Source: Benincasa hispida
Taxonomy: Eukaryota; Streptophyta; Magnoliopsida; Cucurbitales; Cucurbitaceae
Assembly (NCBI RefSeq): GCF_009727055.1
Contig: NC_052359.1
Coordinates: 9,395,487-9,459,486 of the forward strand
Direction: 5' to 3'
Length of the DNA: 64,000 nt
The notes under the pieces were generated by a model. The model did not search any database and was not told where the DNA came from. It was given only the letters and a program-made list of their open reading frames with translations. Below are positions 1 to 13,155 of this stretch, piece by piece (position 1 is the stretch's first letter; each line of letters begins with the position of its first letter). Position numbers and translations under genes: made by a program.

Positions 1-2398
1 AGCCAACCCGAAAAGAAACATAAAAAATTCAACTCAACCCAAAATTAAAACTAATCTAACCCAATACTTACCATTTAAGTTAGGTAATTCGAATTGTTCT
101 GATTGTCGGATTATTTGAACACTTTCAATAATAGGTAGAAATTCTAAAAACATCTATTATTATGTTTTTATTATATTCGTATTTTGAATTTGAAATTTAA
201 AATGTAAAATAACATTAAAAAGTTAAAAATTTTGGTGCACGGTATTTTATATTATTAACTCATTTCAATTTGTTAAATCAAAAGTTTTATTATAATATGT
301 TATAAATGATATGATATTATAAAATAATAATTAATACAATTTATAACAGAAAACTTGTTTATAAATTAATTATTAACAATTGAAAAATAGCAATAAAGAA
401 GGTAATAAAAAAATGGAAGGGAGATGTAGTTTTGTTTTGAATTGTTTTTAATGGAAAAAGATGGGAGTTTCTGTTTCTATTGATATTGGTAAACATATAT
501 ACCATATTAAATACTAACAAAAAAAAAATACACCACTAAGTTTTGTGTGGGGTTTCCGAGTTTCAAAATACAGTCGGTCTTTAAATTTTGAGTTTAGTTT
601 TAATTTAGACTCTAAGTTTCAAAATGTTGCAATTCTATTTTCGAGATTCACCTTTTAGTCCTAAATTTTGAAAAATAAGTGTATTTGGCCCGATTTGGGA
701 TTGTTGTAATTATTGAAAAGTAGTAAAATAGTATTGTGTAAATTTCAGCATAAACTTGAAAAAATATGTTAGAGTGTTTGATAAATAAATACAAAAATAT
801 TTTATTTTAGATATAACAACTAAAATAGACTTATAATCAACTTTTTAAATTTTTTTTTGTAATTTAATATTTTAAATAATTATTTAGTATGATAAATTTT
901 GTTTGTTATAGAATAATTTTTAAATATTAAGGAAAATAGTTTTACGTAGAACAAATCTATATGAAATATATTTTTAAAAATGATGTATTTAACTCATGAA
1001 AAATAGAAAATAGATTTGATTAGGCGAAAAATAAATAAATATATAAAATATATCTTTTTTTAAGATTATAAAATTGAAAATCAAATATTAATTAACGGGT
1101 TTTTAAAAGTAATTTTAATAGATCTAAATCTATTCTACCAAATGCAAAAAATAATTATATAAATGACTTTTTGACACATCTAACACAATGTCAAATATAG
1201 TCTTTGATTTCTAAATTTTCAAAACATTTTAATTCGATTTTTTTAAAGGAGTGTTTTTTATTGTAAAATCCTATTTGATAACGTTCCAATTTTCAGTTTC
1301 TTATTTTTTGAGATTGAGAAACATGAATATGTTAGGTTTGTTTCTGGAAAAAAAAACAGAGAAACAAAACTTTCTTAACTGTTTATTGTTTTTCCTTATG
1401 GCATTTTTTATTTTCTGACTTTTTCTTTGTTTTATAGTTTAACTATAATTTTATTATACAAATAAAAATGTATAACATCCATTAAAATATATAAAATACA
1501 ATTATAAAAAATTACATTATTTAATACTGATAAGTTCCAATAAAAAATTAATAACAATCATACAATTGTCCTAAAATAAAAAAACAACAATAACACAATT
1601 GTTTCCGTCCTTCAAATGTTGTCTATATTTAATCCGTAATATTATTTGTCACTCGATTCATTTATTTTAAATGATAAATGATGTCCACTCAAATTCAACT
1701 CAATTATATTGCTATAACAGGTTTTAAAGTGTAATAAAAGATTTAAATTTAAAATTTAAAATAAAAAATATATAAATAAAAATTGTGAAATTTAAATTTT
1801 AAAATTCAAAATAAAAATAGTATATAAGTAGAAAAATTGTTTTAAATGGTAAAGCTGCTAAAAAATTGTTTAAAAATTATTTTCAAATATAATAAAATGT
1901 CACTATCTATCACTGATTGATAGATGATGATGACCATGATACTTCGTAGATATTTTGATCATTTTTAAACAGCCCATATAAATATACCTCTGAAAATTTT
2001 TAAATTTTAAATTTTAAAATGAATAACATATAAATATAGTAAATTGGAGAATTAAAATAAATAAATAAATAAATAAGAAAAATAGAGCTATTTTATCTTG
2101 GATTCGGATTTAGATATGACATATGTGCTACAACTATCAGCCGAAAAAAATAACCATTTCCTATTAAAAAGGAATTTATACCATTAGAAAACAAATAAAA
2201 AATGGAACAGGGAGAAACTACTTTTTGTAGTTTTTGAAATTTAATTTCAACTTCAAAATTTTGGAAACAAGAAACATAATTGATAATCAAATAGTCTTGT
2301 TTCTTAAAAATTGAAAAACTGAAACTGAAAATAAGAGATATGACCATTATCAAACATGCTCTAAGTTTTCAAAAAAATGTATTTTTAGTCTCTGATGT

Positions 2399-2600
2399 CC
2401 GTTTGGTAACCATTTGGTTTCTTGTTTTTGTTTTTGAAAATTAAGCCTATTTAATCCACATTTCTTACAAATGCTTTGTATATCTCTTAATATAATGGTT
2501 GAATTCTTAGCCAAATTTCAAAATAAAAAAAAACTTAATTTGGAGGTGAATGTCGTATCCATAAACTTAATTTTAAAAAACAAAATGATTATCGAATAAG
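2399..2600. mobile_element. MITE of the CCGTTTGGTAACC family
   Basis: The left end reads CCGTTTGGTAACCATTTGG. The right end (…aaaatgattatcgaataag) is an imperfect inverted match. The interior has the T-rich run 'tttgtttttgaaaattaag' seen in at least four other places in the window (25.3, 35.5, 40.8 and 42.7 kb). It is non-coding. The superfamily cannot be assigned from sequence alone. Confidence 0.55.
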
Positions 2601-3200
2601 TTCTGAATTTTTAAGGATAAGTTGAAAATGTCACTAAAGTAATTTTTTGTTATTTAACTAATTATATAACATTTTAAATTAGAAAACTAACTTTAAATGG
2701 AAAATATCATTTTTTTTAAGATTATTATTCTAATGTAAAATATCATGTATAGTTATTTAGAATAATAAAAGAAATTACTTCAAATACATTTAAACCTATT
2801 TTTAGAAACTCGAGAGCTAAAAATGTACATTTTGTTTAAAACATAAGAATCAAATAAATCTATTCTTAAAAGTTCGAGCACTAAAAAAAATGTTTTTTTC
2901 CAGAATGTTTTAACTAGATTAAATGACAACTTTTTAATAATAAAACACAAATAAGATAGTTAGAGAAAATGTAAACTACAGTATAACAAAGAATATCCAC
3001 TCGTGGAAGATGATTTTCTAGCCAGATCTCTAAGAATGTCTATTCAAGCATGGGGTGCAAACTTGGTCAATTGATTAGAAAGTTATACTTCGTATCAATT
3101 TAGTAATTACTATCTTGAATTCCAAAGATTTGGTTAAATATCTTTAAACTTCGGTTGATTAGATATTGATAATTTATTTTCTAAGTATAATAGACAATAA

Positions 3201-3290
3201 TAGGGATTCGAATTAACCACCACATATCTCATGATTGCTAATACATATTATATATATATTTCAGTTGAGCTATACTCTTTTGGCATATAT
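3201..3290 (-). mobile_element. Possible tRNA-derived SINE remnant
   Basis: Read on the minus strand, the segment contains a box A-like 'tagctcaactg' followed about 60 bases later by a box B-like 'ttcgaatccc'. This is the internal RNA polymerase III promoter layout of tRNA-derived SINEs. No target duplication or clear A-tail is visible, so this is a low-confidence call. Confidence 0.3.
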
Positions 3291-4149
3291 TAATAATTTT
3301 TTGACAATATTTTTTCTTTAAACTCCAACCTTTTATCCAAATTGTCATCCTAAGAAAAATTGTCGCGCATTCTAAAAAAAAGTGTTAAAATCATGTTTGG
3401 TAGCAACAAGACCATCTTAGTTAATAACATTATAACAGTAAATTTAGAAAAATTATTCAACGAGACTACCATAATATATCTATTAATCTCTCTCATATTT
3501 ATCGTTATACGTGAATCTAAAAATTAACTTGTTCTCTAATAATCATTGATACAGATTCAAAATTTTTAAATCTTTTTTTTTTTCATACTTTCAACCATAA
3601 ATCATATCGTAGTAATTGTTCTCTGGTGAAATTGAAATAGAGTAGAACTTAAAATTCATAAGCATTAAAAAGGTAATTAAACATTTTAATAAATACTGAT
3701 ATTTTGATGAGCTGTCTTCTTTTGCTTTTAAGTTTATACCTACTACTTTGTCTCTTTGCTTAAAATCAAAGAAGTGATATGTCATTTTTATCAATAGTTG
3801 TAATAAGTTGACATGTGATATTTGATATATGTGAACTTCCACGGTCCTCATGGGATGCCTAAGTCTTACAAATAAATGAGTAGACAACTTGTGGCTTTGT
3901 TGCATCATAGGAAAAAGTTAAAAGCCTCATTTCTTTTCTTTTGTGGCTTCAATTTCTATTTATGAAATCTAACAAGTTAGTTTTGTTTAGTTTATAATGG
4001 GTTCAATCATACAAAATTTTCTTGATATTGGAAGTTTTATTAAAGCTCAAATGGGTGATCTTCAGGCTTTAGGTAGAAACGATATAACGAAGAAAAGAAA
4101 GCTACTGGCCAAGAAGATGACAGTATAGACAAGCAACTGGGTTGAGAGG

Positions 4150-4400
4150 ATGAGAGATCGAGGCCGACCCTCCCCATTTTGTGAATGGAGTGTACTACAA
4201 CTTATTTGGACCTTGAGAAAGGGATAGTTTGGGTCAAAAGCCCAAACCAACCTCCTCGACCAAGGATGAGACCGAGGTTGACCCTTTCAGTTTAGTGAAT
4301 GGAGCGTACTACGACCTATTTGAGCTTTTAAAAGAAGATAGTTTGGGCCAAAAATCCAAAACAAGCTCCTCAGGCTCGGCCAAGGATGAGGTTGAGGCCG
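4150..4400 (+). repeat. Degenerate tandem repeat, about 114-120 bp unit
   Basis: Two adjacent units share 'gaatggagYgtactac' (4,183 and 4,297), 'gatagtttggg' and 'ccaaggatgag' (4,259 and 4,379), followed by the start of a third unit. Spacing is 114-120 bases. The repeat lies in a locally GC-richer patch with an open frame of 82 codons (4,229-4,477). I do not recognise the product and treat it as part of a decayed repeat element, not a gene. Confidence 0.55.
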
Positions 4401-5172
4401 AGCTCCCAAATTTGATGAAATATGGCATGCTAAATGCATACTCTGGCCTATTTGGCTTGAGAGTTAATCTGATATGACTTGGGAACTCCGAGATGAATGC
4501 CTTAGGTCAGAATTTCAATATAAATGCATCATCATGACTCTAGAGGTAGTAAGTCCATTTTAATACTCAAACTTTCTACTTGCTACACAGTTATACTTTT
4601 TGACTTAAACATCAAAGTCTGTGTGAAAAGCACCACACCAGTGGAGATCACATTCTTCTCCAAATTACAAATTTACCATTGTTGTCATGTGAATGTCAAA
4701 TGTGTTTTCCTTGTCCAAATTTTGACATCAACATGATTAAAGCTCAAAGTGTAACTTAAAAACTTATTTCATCGAGTGATTTCTCTACTTCAAGATCTTC
4801 GTCCATCTTTCTTTATAATTGTTGATCTCTTTGAAGCAATAAAAAAAAAAAAGGTTCGAATTTTCTTTGATGTGGAGATGTATGACCAAAATGGGAGAGC
4901 TGGTAAGAAAGTGATGGTCGAGTGTAAGTGCGCATTTTTAACGAGTGATAAAGTTGAAATATTTCAAGTATCATATCCCAAGAGACTATTTACAAAGTAC
5001 AATTTTTAAGAAAAACTTAAGAGTGAAATCAAAAGTAACCTATTAAACATAGTTGGATGGTGATTTGTGTAAGTCAATGACAACACAACAAAACGTGAGA
5101 TTTAATTAAGTTTCAGCATCTAAGAAAAGTAATTAATAAATTGTGAATGCATAGCAACCACATTTTGGTTGG

Positions 5173-7033
5173 TGCTAACAAATATCATGCGAAAATGATT
5201 AGGATCTTAAACACTCTAATTTCATTATTTTTTGTTAACAAGCATGCATGTTCAAGAATATAGAATTAGGGTTTAAAAATGCAACATTTGAAGAACTCCA
5301 AAATTGATCCAATCTACAACAAATTTCTGATCATGAACGACTTGTGGACCATCGTAGGAGTCTTTCCCACTTTTCGTTGGCCTTAGAACTGTTTGTGGGA
5401 ACCAAATTTGTAATGAATTTTAGGAAAATTTGAGGATTGGAGAGCTTTTTGTGAATGGAAAAGAAGAACAAACTCTTCTTCAAAGCAACAACTTGCATGA
5501 ATCTTTTTCCATTCAATTTTTGTTTAATTTATAGAATAAATCATGCAAAAAGAAATTGCTTTTCATGTTGACACCAATTCAACATGCAAGCTAACGGGGA
5601 TTGAGGTGTTTAGGTTAGTGGATTTTGCGGGAAAACCCACTAACCCTAAAATCATTTAAAATAAAATTCACAAATTCTATTTAAAATGATTTTTTATATC
5701 AAATTTGGATTTCATAAATTAAAATTATAATTTTAGATAAAATTAATTCCAATAATTAATTTTTAAATAATTAATTAAATAATTTAATTAATCAAATTAA
5801 TTTAATATCAAATATTAAATTAATAATTAACACCAATCCCAAACATGATTTTCTATCCATGTACAATACTTAAATCATATTTAAATATTATCCAACTCCC
5901 TGGTTTTGTTTAATTCGATCATTAAACATTTTAATTATATCATATATAATTAATACTTTAATCCCCTAAAACTGAATTTGAACATTTCAAATTCTCTTAA
6001 TATACTGTTCCAAGGCTTAGTTTGATATGAGCTAGCAGGGGATCTAATGGACCTACAGATCATGAATTTCAACAATTCGAGATTAACTAGTTAATCTCAT
6101 TAACCTAATTAACCAACATTTGTTAACTACTGGGGCACTCCACTAAATCATAGTAGTTGCACTATCCTCATTGTAGATATATTTTTGTCCACTTGATTTA
6201 ACCATGATTAGTAAGTCGATCATTCACAGGTTGTTTGTAATTACAGTTGGGTCAAAATTATCGTTTTACCCTCGTAATTACATCTTGCTCCTTAAGCTCC
6301 GATGATCCTCTAATGAACAATTGGTTTGCAGTACAACCATCAAATCGAGTCCTTTTCAAGCCTTAGAGTGTGCGGGGCCCCTTGTTCAAAACCTAGATTC
6401 AACACTTAAGAGAACAACCTATTTACTAACCCTAGAAGCAGGTAGGAGTGAATTCCGTCTTACAGGACTATGTCCCCAACTATCTACCCGATCTTACCCC
6501 TAAAATGGGAGGCTTATTAAGTCAACGATGTTGGGCCACTCTCACCATGAATATTAAGGGATAGTCCCAAATAAACAGAAGTTCATAGTTAGCTCAGAAT
6601 TAAAATCGAGTTACCTAGGTCATCGGATTGAAATAGTCAGTCTTATCAGTAAAGGATGTTATAAAGTAAAAGTGACTATTTCATGGTTCGGTCTTATTCA
6701 AACTCATTGCTTAGGATGCCTCCACTCGCATGTCTCCACATGAATGATTTAGGCCCACATCGTTTGTAACACTTTACAATAATTTGTAACAATTAAGAAA
6801 CAGGTCGCATCCATAGTGTTCCCAAGATAAGATACTTAGCCTTATCCTTATACTTATAGATCCTTTTGGCTATTACTCGAACTTGATCTACTTTTATGTC
6901 TCCACATAAAGTCCAAGTATTCATGCTATAGTCATGAGTTCTTAGTTTATTGGATTTAGGTTTAAAAGGTGAAATTCATAGTAAACCTCAATAACATATT
7001 TATTGCAAAATAGAATATGTTTAATGTCTATAA
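5173..7033 (-). mobile_element. LTR B3, copia-type, minus orientation, tail missing
   Basis: This about 1.86-kb segment is collinear with the LTRs at 48,723-50,630 and 8,804-17,290. Shared blocks include 'gagctagYaggggga', 'gaacaattgg', 'ggtaggagtgaattcc' and the terminal 'ttagtttattggatt'. It starts at a TG (TGCTAAC) on the plus strand. On the right it stops at 7,033 before the expected 'gagttttatgacataaa…ccaaca' end, because another LTR (E2) begins at 7,034. It has no PBS or coding region, so it is a solo or truncated LTR. Open frames inside it are chance. Confidence 0.7.
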
Positions 7034-8803
7034 TGAAGGAACCATGGAAGGTTCTTGAGCTGAAACAGGATCGAACCCAAATCCCAAAACTTAAAGAATA
7101 CTTAATTTTACAGAGAAACGGAATGATCATGCATTAAATTAAAAATACAGCATGCTAATAAAAATAAGAAGAAACATAAGGAGAAAAGACATACCCTTGA
7201 AGAAATTTTCTTCTCGTGAGAAAACTCCTCTGCCAAAAAAGGCCACAAACTTGAAAGCCTAATTTATATCAAAAGCGACCACCAATCAGTTTCCTCTGTA
7301 TTCTCTAGGATGAGAATCCAAGAGTGTCTGGACTCTAGCTTTTTGGTGATGGAAAGAATTAGGAAAGAAGAATTGTGAGATTGGGGAAGCAGAGAAAAAT
7401 TTACATAACACTTTTGTAACAATCACAAGGAGGAGGGAGATGAAGAAGAAAATGAATTGCTTCCTACTCTTGCACGTTGTAGAGAGAAAAAAGGGGGAGG
7501 GAGTTACAATAACTCCCTCCCTAAAATTATATTTAAAAAAATAATAATAAATAAAATTAATTTTAATAAAAATTTTAATATATATTTATATGATAACCAC
7601 TTTATCATATTATATATATTAAACTATATGTTATATCAAATATAGCATATAACCTATAGTTTAATATTGTATCCAATACAATATAACATATAGTTTAATT
7701 TTCTCAAACAATATTTAATATAAATCTCATTTATATTAAATTTAATTATATGAATCCAGTTCACATAATTAATATATGAATCATATTCAAATATTTATTT
7801 CTTCTCAGATAAACTTTATATTGTAATGCATCAAATACATTATAGTAAATATCATATATAATTAAATTGAATTAATTATATCACATATAATTAATTCCCC
7901 AATTAATTTGAAAAATTCAAATCAATTCAAAATTGATTCTCATAAATACCTCGTTGAGCTACAGAGGGGACCTCATAAACCTGTAGCTTGAAGCTCCAAC
8001 GGTACTTGAATAATTAATTAAACTCTTTAATTAATTTACTCAACACTCATTAACTGTGAACACTCTACTAAAGACTGGCAGTTGCACTCTTTACACTACA
8101 AATATATTTCTGTGTCCATTGGATATAACCAATCAACAGCGCGACGACCCTTCACAAATTGCTCGTAAGTACAGTAGGCCAAAATTACCATTGTACCCTT
8201 ATAGTTACATCTAACTCCTTAAGTACCACTAAACTTTCTAATGAACAATAAATCATAGTCCAACTATAACTAAACCCCTCTTGGGCCAGGAGAGGTGTAG
8301 TGCCATATTGCTCAAGTCTTGGAACCAACCCTTAAGAGAGCAATTTATCTACTTTCCTTTACCTTAGGGAAGGAGTGAATTCCGTCTTGTGTAAGGAATG
8401 AATTTTGTCTTGTGTAGTTGTGTTCCCAACTCTCCACTCAGACGAATCCCCAAAATGGTAGACTTGTTGAGTCGACGATCTGACCACTCTCACTCATACA
8501 AATCAAAGGATCGCCTTCATAGACAGGAGTTCATAACTCACTCAGGATTTAGTCATGTCACCTATGGTCATCCTTGTGAAATGTAAGTCTTTATTATGAA
8601 CGCCATTATATAATGAGACAAGTCATTTTGTGGTCCAATCTTATACAAACTCCTTTGTATAGAATATCCCGTTCACATGTCTCCATAAGAATGATCAGGA
8701 ACAAAATATTTGTAGCACTTTACAACAATTATAACATTTACAAAGTGGGTCATACTCGTAGTGTCACCAAGATAAGGTATCCAACCTCATCTGTCTACTA
8801 TAG
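7034..8803 (-). mobile_element. LTR E2, minus orientation, 5' end missing
   Basis: It starts TGAAGGAACC on the plus strand and follows the whole order of the intact LTR at 50,961-52,886: 'cttacctttgaag'-like splice/leader block, 'aactatatgttatatcaaatat', 'gaagctccaacggtac', 'caatcaacagYRcga' and 'gtaagtctYtatcatgaa'. It breaks at 8,803 ('ctactatag'), about 200 bases short of the expected end, exactly where LTR B2 begins. I infer that E2 landed in B3 and was later split by B2. The continuation beyond B2 is only about 11 bases long and unproven. Confidence 0.7.
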
Positions 8804-9075
8804 TGTTGGAATACAGAAAATATGCAATGGAAGAAAACAGGGATCATCAAACATTCTAATTCATTAATCTTGGCTTCAAATTCAGCATGCTCATAAACTA
8901 AAAAAGGGTTTCAACACTAACCTTTGAAGATACCCTTGAATCACGAATTCCAATTGCAATTCTCCCTTCTTTTGGATGTGAACCACCACAAGGTCTTCCC
9001 TACTATCCTCTTAGTGCTTTAGATTGAGTTATGAGACTCAAAATAAGCTTGAATTAAGGAAATTGAGGAGAAAGA

Positions 9076-12000
9076 TGTTGGGATTGGTGTCCTAATTCTC
9101 CCGGAGTCTCGTAGTTTGTAATCTTCACACATTGTTATGAATAAAATAAGAGTTATTTTATTTGACATTTATTCATATCCAATAAACAAAGCTCCATGGT
9201 TATTGTATGTAAACTTAAGCATGTATATGAGATATACAAGTGGATCATGCCTTAAGTAATAACCTAAATAGGTTTCTAGTATAAGGATTAAGGAGGGATA
9301 CCTGATCCTAGTGACACTACGGATACGACCTACTTTGTAGAGGTTTGTAAGTATTGTGAACTACTATAGATAGTAGATCCTGACCATTCATGTAGAGACA
9401 TGCAAGCGGGGGTGTCCTATACAAGAGTTTGTATAAGACTAGACCACGAGATGATTCATCTCTCTATATGTCGTTGATACTGGAAACTTACATCTCACCT
9501 AAACGACCATAGGTGACATGACCTCAATCCTAAGTGTTTTGGGAACTCTTGCCTTTGAGGGCGGTCCTTTGATTAGTATGGGTGAGAGTGGCTAGATTTC
9601 CAACTCAACATGCTTACCTTTTTGGAAATTTGTCTAATTTGGGAGCTGGGAACTCAGTTACACAAGATGACATTCACTTCTTCCCCGAAGCAGGGGTAAG
9701 TAGATAGATTGCTCCCTTAAGGGTTGATTCCGGGACTTGAACATAGTGGCCACAGCCTCTCTTTGGAAGAGATGACTCAGTCATAGTAGGACTATGACTT
9801 ATGTTCATTAGAGGGATCAGTGGTACTTAAAAAGTTAAATGTGATGGAACACGAGACATAAACAGCGGAATTAGGATCTAATTACACTCTAATTCCTTCT
9901 AATTTAAAGGAAATAAGCATACAAATGGAGGAAAAAATAGTAAATAAAAGTGGATAACAAACAACCTTTGTAGCTTCTGAACACTGCTTTTCCTCGCTGA
10001 ATCTCGACCTGAACTCTTCCGGACCACCACTAGAGTTGACCTACTATCCTGTGGACTTAGAGCCGGGTTGTGGGACCTGGTGGATGAAGGAAACCGAGAG
10101 AGAGAAAAGAGATGGAAAATAAGATAGAGTTTGGGCAGGGTTTCGGTTTGCTTTTCCAGACCAATTTTGAAAACAAAAAATTGGCAAATTGTCAAAAGTC
10201 TTTTATTTAAATTTAAAAGCCCATTTTATAGAAAAAACCATGCAACAATTGCATGAACCAAATCAATAAAAATCCAACACCTATAATCCACTATCTTAAT
10301 GGGCTTAATGTCTCCACTATAAACCAACACCTAGCCTACTATTTTGTTAGTGGAATTATCCAACAAAAGTTTGGATTTTCCCACTAACTATAGTCAAAGG
10401 GCAAAATAGTCATTTGGTCAAAGTCAAACTTTGCCAAAAAAAGTCAACATTTTGACTTTTAATGATTTTTTCTGTGTTGATTAATTTTGACCTCCCGAGC
10501 ATGAATCCACATTCAATTTCTCGAAATTCAAATTAAATTTGAATATAAGGTCGGTCAAAGTTTGACTTTTCAAAGTCAAAAGTCAACTCTTTGACTTTTT
10601 ACATCTTTGACCATTTCTATTATTTCCGAGCTTCTGAATATGAAAGTATTCATATTCTTGATATTTAAATCACATTTAAATATTAAAGTTGTATCTCTAA
10701 ACTGAAAAACCCGACCACTATATCACATATACTTGTCGGTTTCTCTTTCTTCACCTAATTCGAACAATTCGAATCATTCTATCATACTGTTCTAAGTTTA
10801 TTCCATATGAGCTAGTAGGGGAACCTAATGGACATATAGATTATAGGCTCTAAAGATCCGAGATTAGCTGGCTAAACTCTTTAGACGGAGCTAATCAACA
10901 TTCGTTAACTAACGGGTCATTCCACTATAGTCTCGTAGTTGCACTCCCCTCACTATAGATATATTTGTGTCCATTTGATATAACCATGATTAGTAAGTCA
11001 ATCATTCACAGGTTGTTCGTAATCTCGGCTGGGTCATAAAAACCGTTTTACCCTAAAAACTACATCTTGTTCCTTAAGTTCCACTGATTCTCTAATGAAC
11101 AATTGGTTTAAGGTCCAACTTATACACCGAATCCCTATCGGGCCAAGGAGAGGGTGAGGCCCCTTGTTCAAGACCTGGATTCAGTACTAAAGGGAACAAC
11201 CTATCTACTATCCCTATAATGGGTAGGAGTGAATTCCGTCTTGCACCCTATGTTCCCAGTTATCCACCCGATCTTACCCCTGAAATAGGAGGCTTATTGG
11301 GCCAGCGATGATGAGCTACCCTCACCTATGTAGATCTAAGGATAATTCCGAGTAAACGGGAGTTCATAGTTAGCTCAGGATTAAGATTAAGTTACCTAGG
11401 TCATCAATTAACGAAATAGTCAGTTTTATACATAAAACGACATTTAGAACGTAAAAAGTGACTATTTCATGGTTCAGTCTCATGCAAACTCATTGCATAG
11501 GATGCCCCCACTCACATATCTCTATATGAACGATTCAGGATCACATCCTTTGTACTAACTACAAAGTGGGCCACAACCATAGTGTCCCCAAAATAAGGCG
11601 CCCAACCTTATTCATATACTATAGACCATTTTGGCTATATGTTTGAACTTGATCCACATTTATGTCACTACATATAGTTCAAACTACATTAAATAGCTTC
11701 AGGACCTTAGTTTATTGGATTCAAGATTATAATTTCAATAACACCTTTATCGAAAAACAAAACATAATATGTTTATTAATTTACAAACTACGAGTTTTAG
11801 GACATAAAATCCAACAAAATGTAACTACAGGGGCATAACGGTTATTGGCTCAGCTATACTTACGAGCGATCTGTGAAGGGTTATCGCACTATTGATTGGT
11901 TGATATGGACATATAATATATTTGTGGTAAGAAGAGTTCAGCTATCGGTCTTTAGTAGAGTATCTGGCAGTTAACGGATGGTGGATCCTGTTGCTAAAGA

Positions 12001-13052
12001 GTTTAGTCAGTTATTCACGTACCGTTGGAGCTTCGAGCTGCAGGTTCATAAGGTCCCTTTGGTAGCTCAATAGATTCAAGTTGAGAATCAGTTCTTGGTG
12101 TTGATTTGAAATGTTAAAATTGACAAGAGGTAATTCGATTATATATGATATGATCGGTTGATGTATGAAATACATCAAGTGGAGGATTAATGTAAATGAG
12201 ATTTACATTAAGTACCATGAAATAGAAAAAGAGCTATGGTTTATATATTTCAAGAGATGAAATATTAAAACTATAGGTTATAAATATAGTATGGTAAATT
12301 GGTTATCATATATATTTATTATAATATTAATTATTAGATAATTATCTCTTTTTCTCTAATAACCAATTGAGTGGGAGGTTATTGGTAGTTTCATGGTAAC
12401 CGTGAGATAAAAGGAAAAATGTTTTCCTAAATTTAGTAGTTGAATTGAGATTTCAATTCTCAGTAAGTTACTCATTGTTGGCAGTCAAGTAAATGAGATT
12501 CACTAAACGATAGCTGAAGGGAGACTAGATGATCGTAGAGTGACACTACACGATAGTTCACTCAGCTGGCCGATAGCTAAACGATCACAAAGCTTCTTCT
12601 AAATGATTGGGCATCGTCTATACGATAGACTTGTCATATCCCACTTGCTCAATCATTTACTCGATTGTTCTTCCTCCGGTCTCGTCCTCTAACCAAGTCC
12701 ACACAGAGTCCACACTTCTGAATTCTCATACAAGAATACCAAGGTAGCCATTGTGGTGGTGTCGTACTCAACTCGACATAATCGAGATTTTTGGAGGTCG
12801 TTCGCTGTGTTCGTGGTTGTTGTGATTGTCGTGTTACTGGTTGTTCGAATGTTCGTGATCAAGGGAGATTGAAGATGAGCCTTCAAAGGTATGCTCATTT
12901 TTTCCCTTGATTGTTTTAAAAAGCATGCTGTAATTTCGTTTTGTGCATAGCCTGTATGTTTCGTTTCTTGATTATAATTGTTAATGTTCAAATACAGAAT
13001 TTGGAACGATCATTTCGCTGCTCATGGAAATCCTCATATTCGATTTTCTTCA
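9076..13052 (+). mobile_element. Solo LTR D1 (TGTTGGGATTGGTGTCC family), interrupted by C1
   Basis: It starts TGTTGGGATTGGTGTCC at 9,076 and ends …TTTTCTTCA at 13,052. It is flanked by an exact 5-bp duplication AAAGA (9,071-9,075 and 13,053-13,057). Removing the nested LTR C1 with one TSD copy leaves about 2.0 kb, collinear with D2 at 13,156-15,238. No PBS, gag-pol or second LTR is present, so it is a solo LTR left by recombination between the LTRs of a former copia-type element. Confidence 0.9.
9842..11816 (-). mobile_element. Solo LTR C1, nested in D1
   Basis: On the plus strand it runs from TGATGGAACACGAG to …AAATCCAACA, so on the minus strand it starts TGTTGGATTTTATG. An exact target duplication AAATG sits at 9,837-9,841 and 11,817-11,821. 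Joining the flanks restores the D-type sequence 'ttaaatgtaactacagg', which in D2 reads 'ttagatgtaactacagg' (near 13,920). Length is 1,975 bp. It belongs to the same broad LTR group as B1-B3 ('ctaaaactcgtagtttgtaa' start). Short open frames inside it have no gene character. Confidence 0.92.
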
Positions 13053-13155
13053 AAAGATTTTCTGGTTTTCACTTTGAAGATCAATCTTCTTCAATCTTTT
13101 GATTTCTTTGTAAGTCAGCAACAATTGTCTGGCCATTCCACTCAGAATTTGAGCT

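Larger units (their letters stand above)
1..5172. other. AT-rich intergenic region with decayed repeats
   Basis: No gene is supported here. Open frames are short and look like chance in AT-rich DNA. Recognisable content is listed separately: a MITE at 2,399-2,600, a SINE-like patch near 3,200-3,290 and a degenerate tandem repeat at 4,150-4,400. Segments at 540-770 and 1,200-1,400 carry the 'phrase' repeats typical of old plant MITEs (for example runs related to 'ctaaattttgaaaa'), but I could not delimit them. A 77-codon open frame at 4,776-5,009 contains nothing I recognise. Confidence 0.6.
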
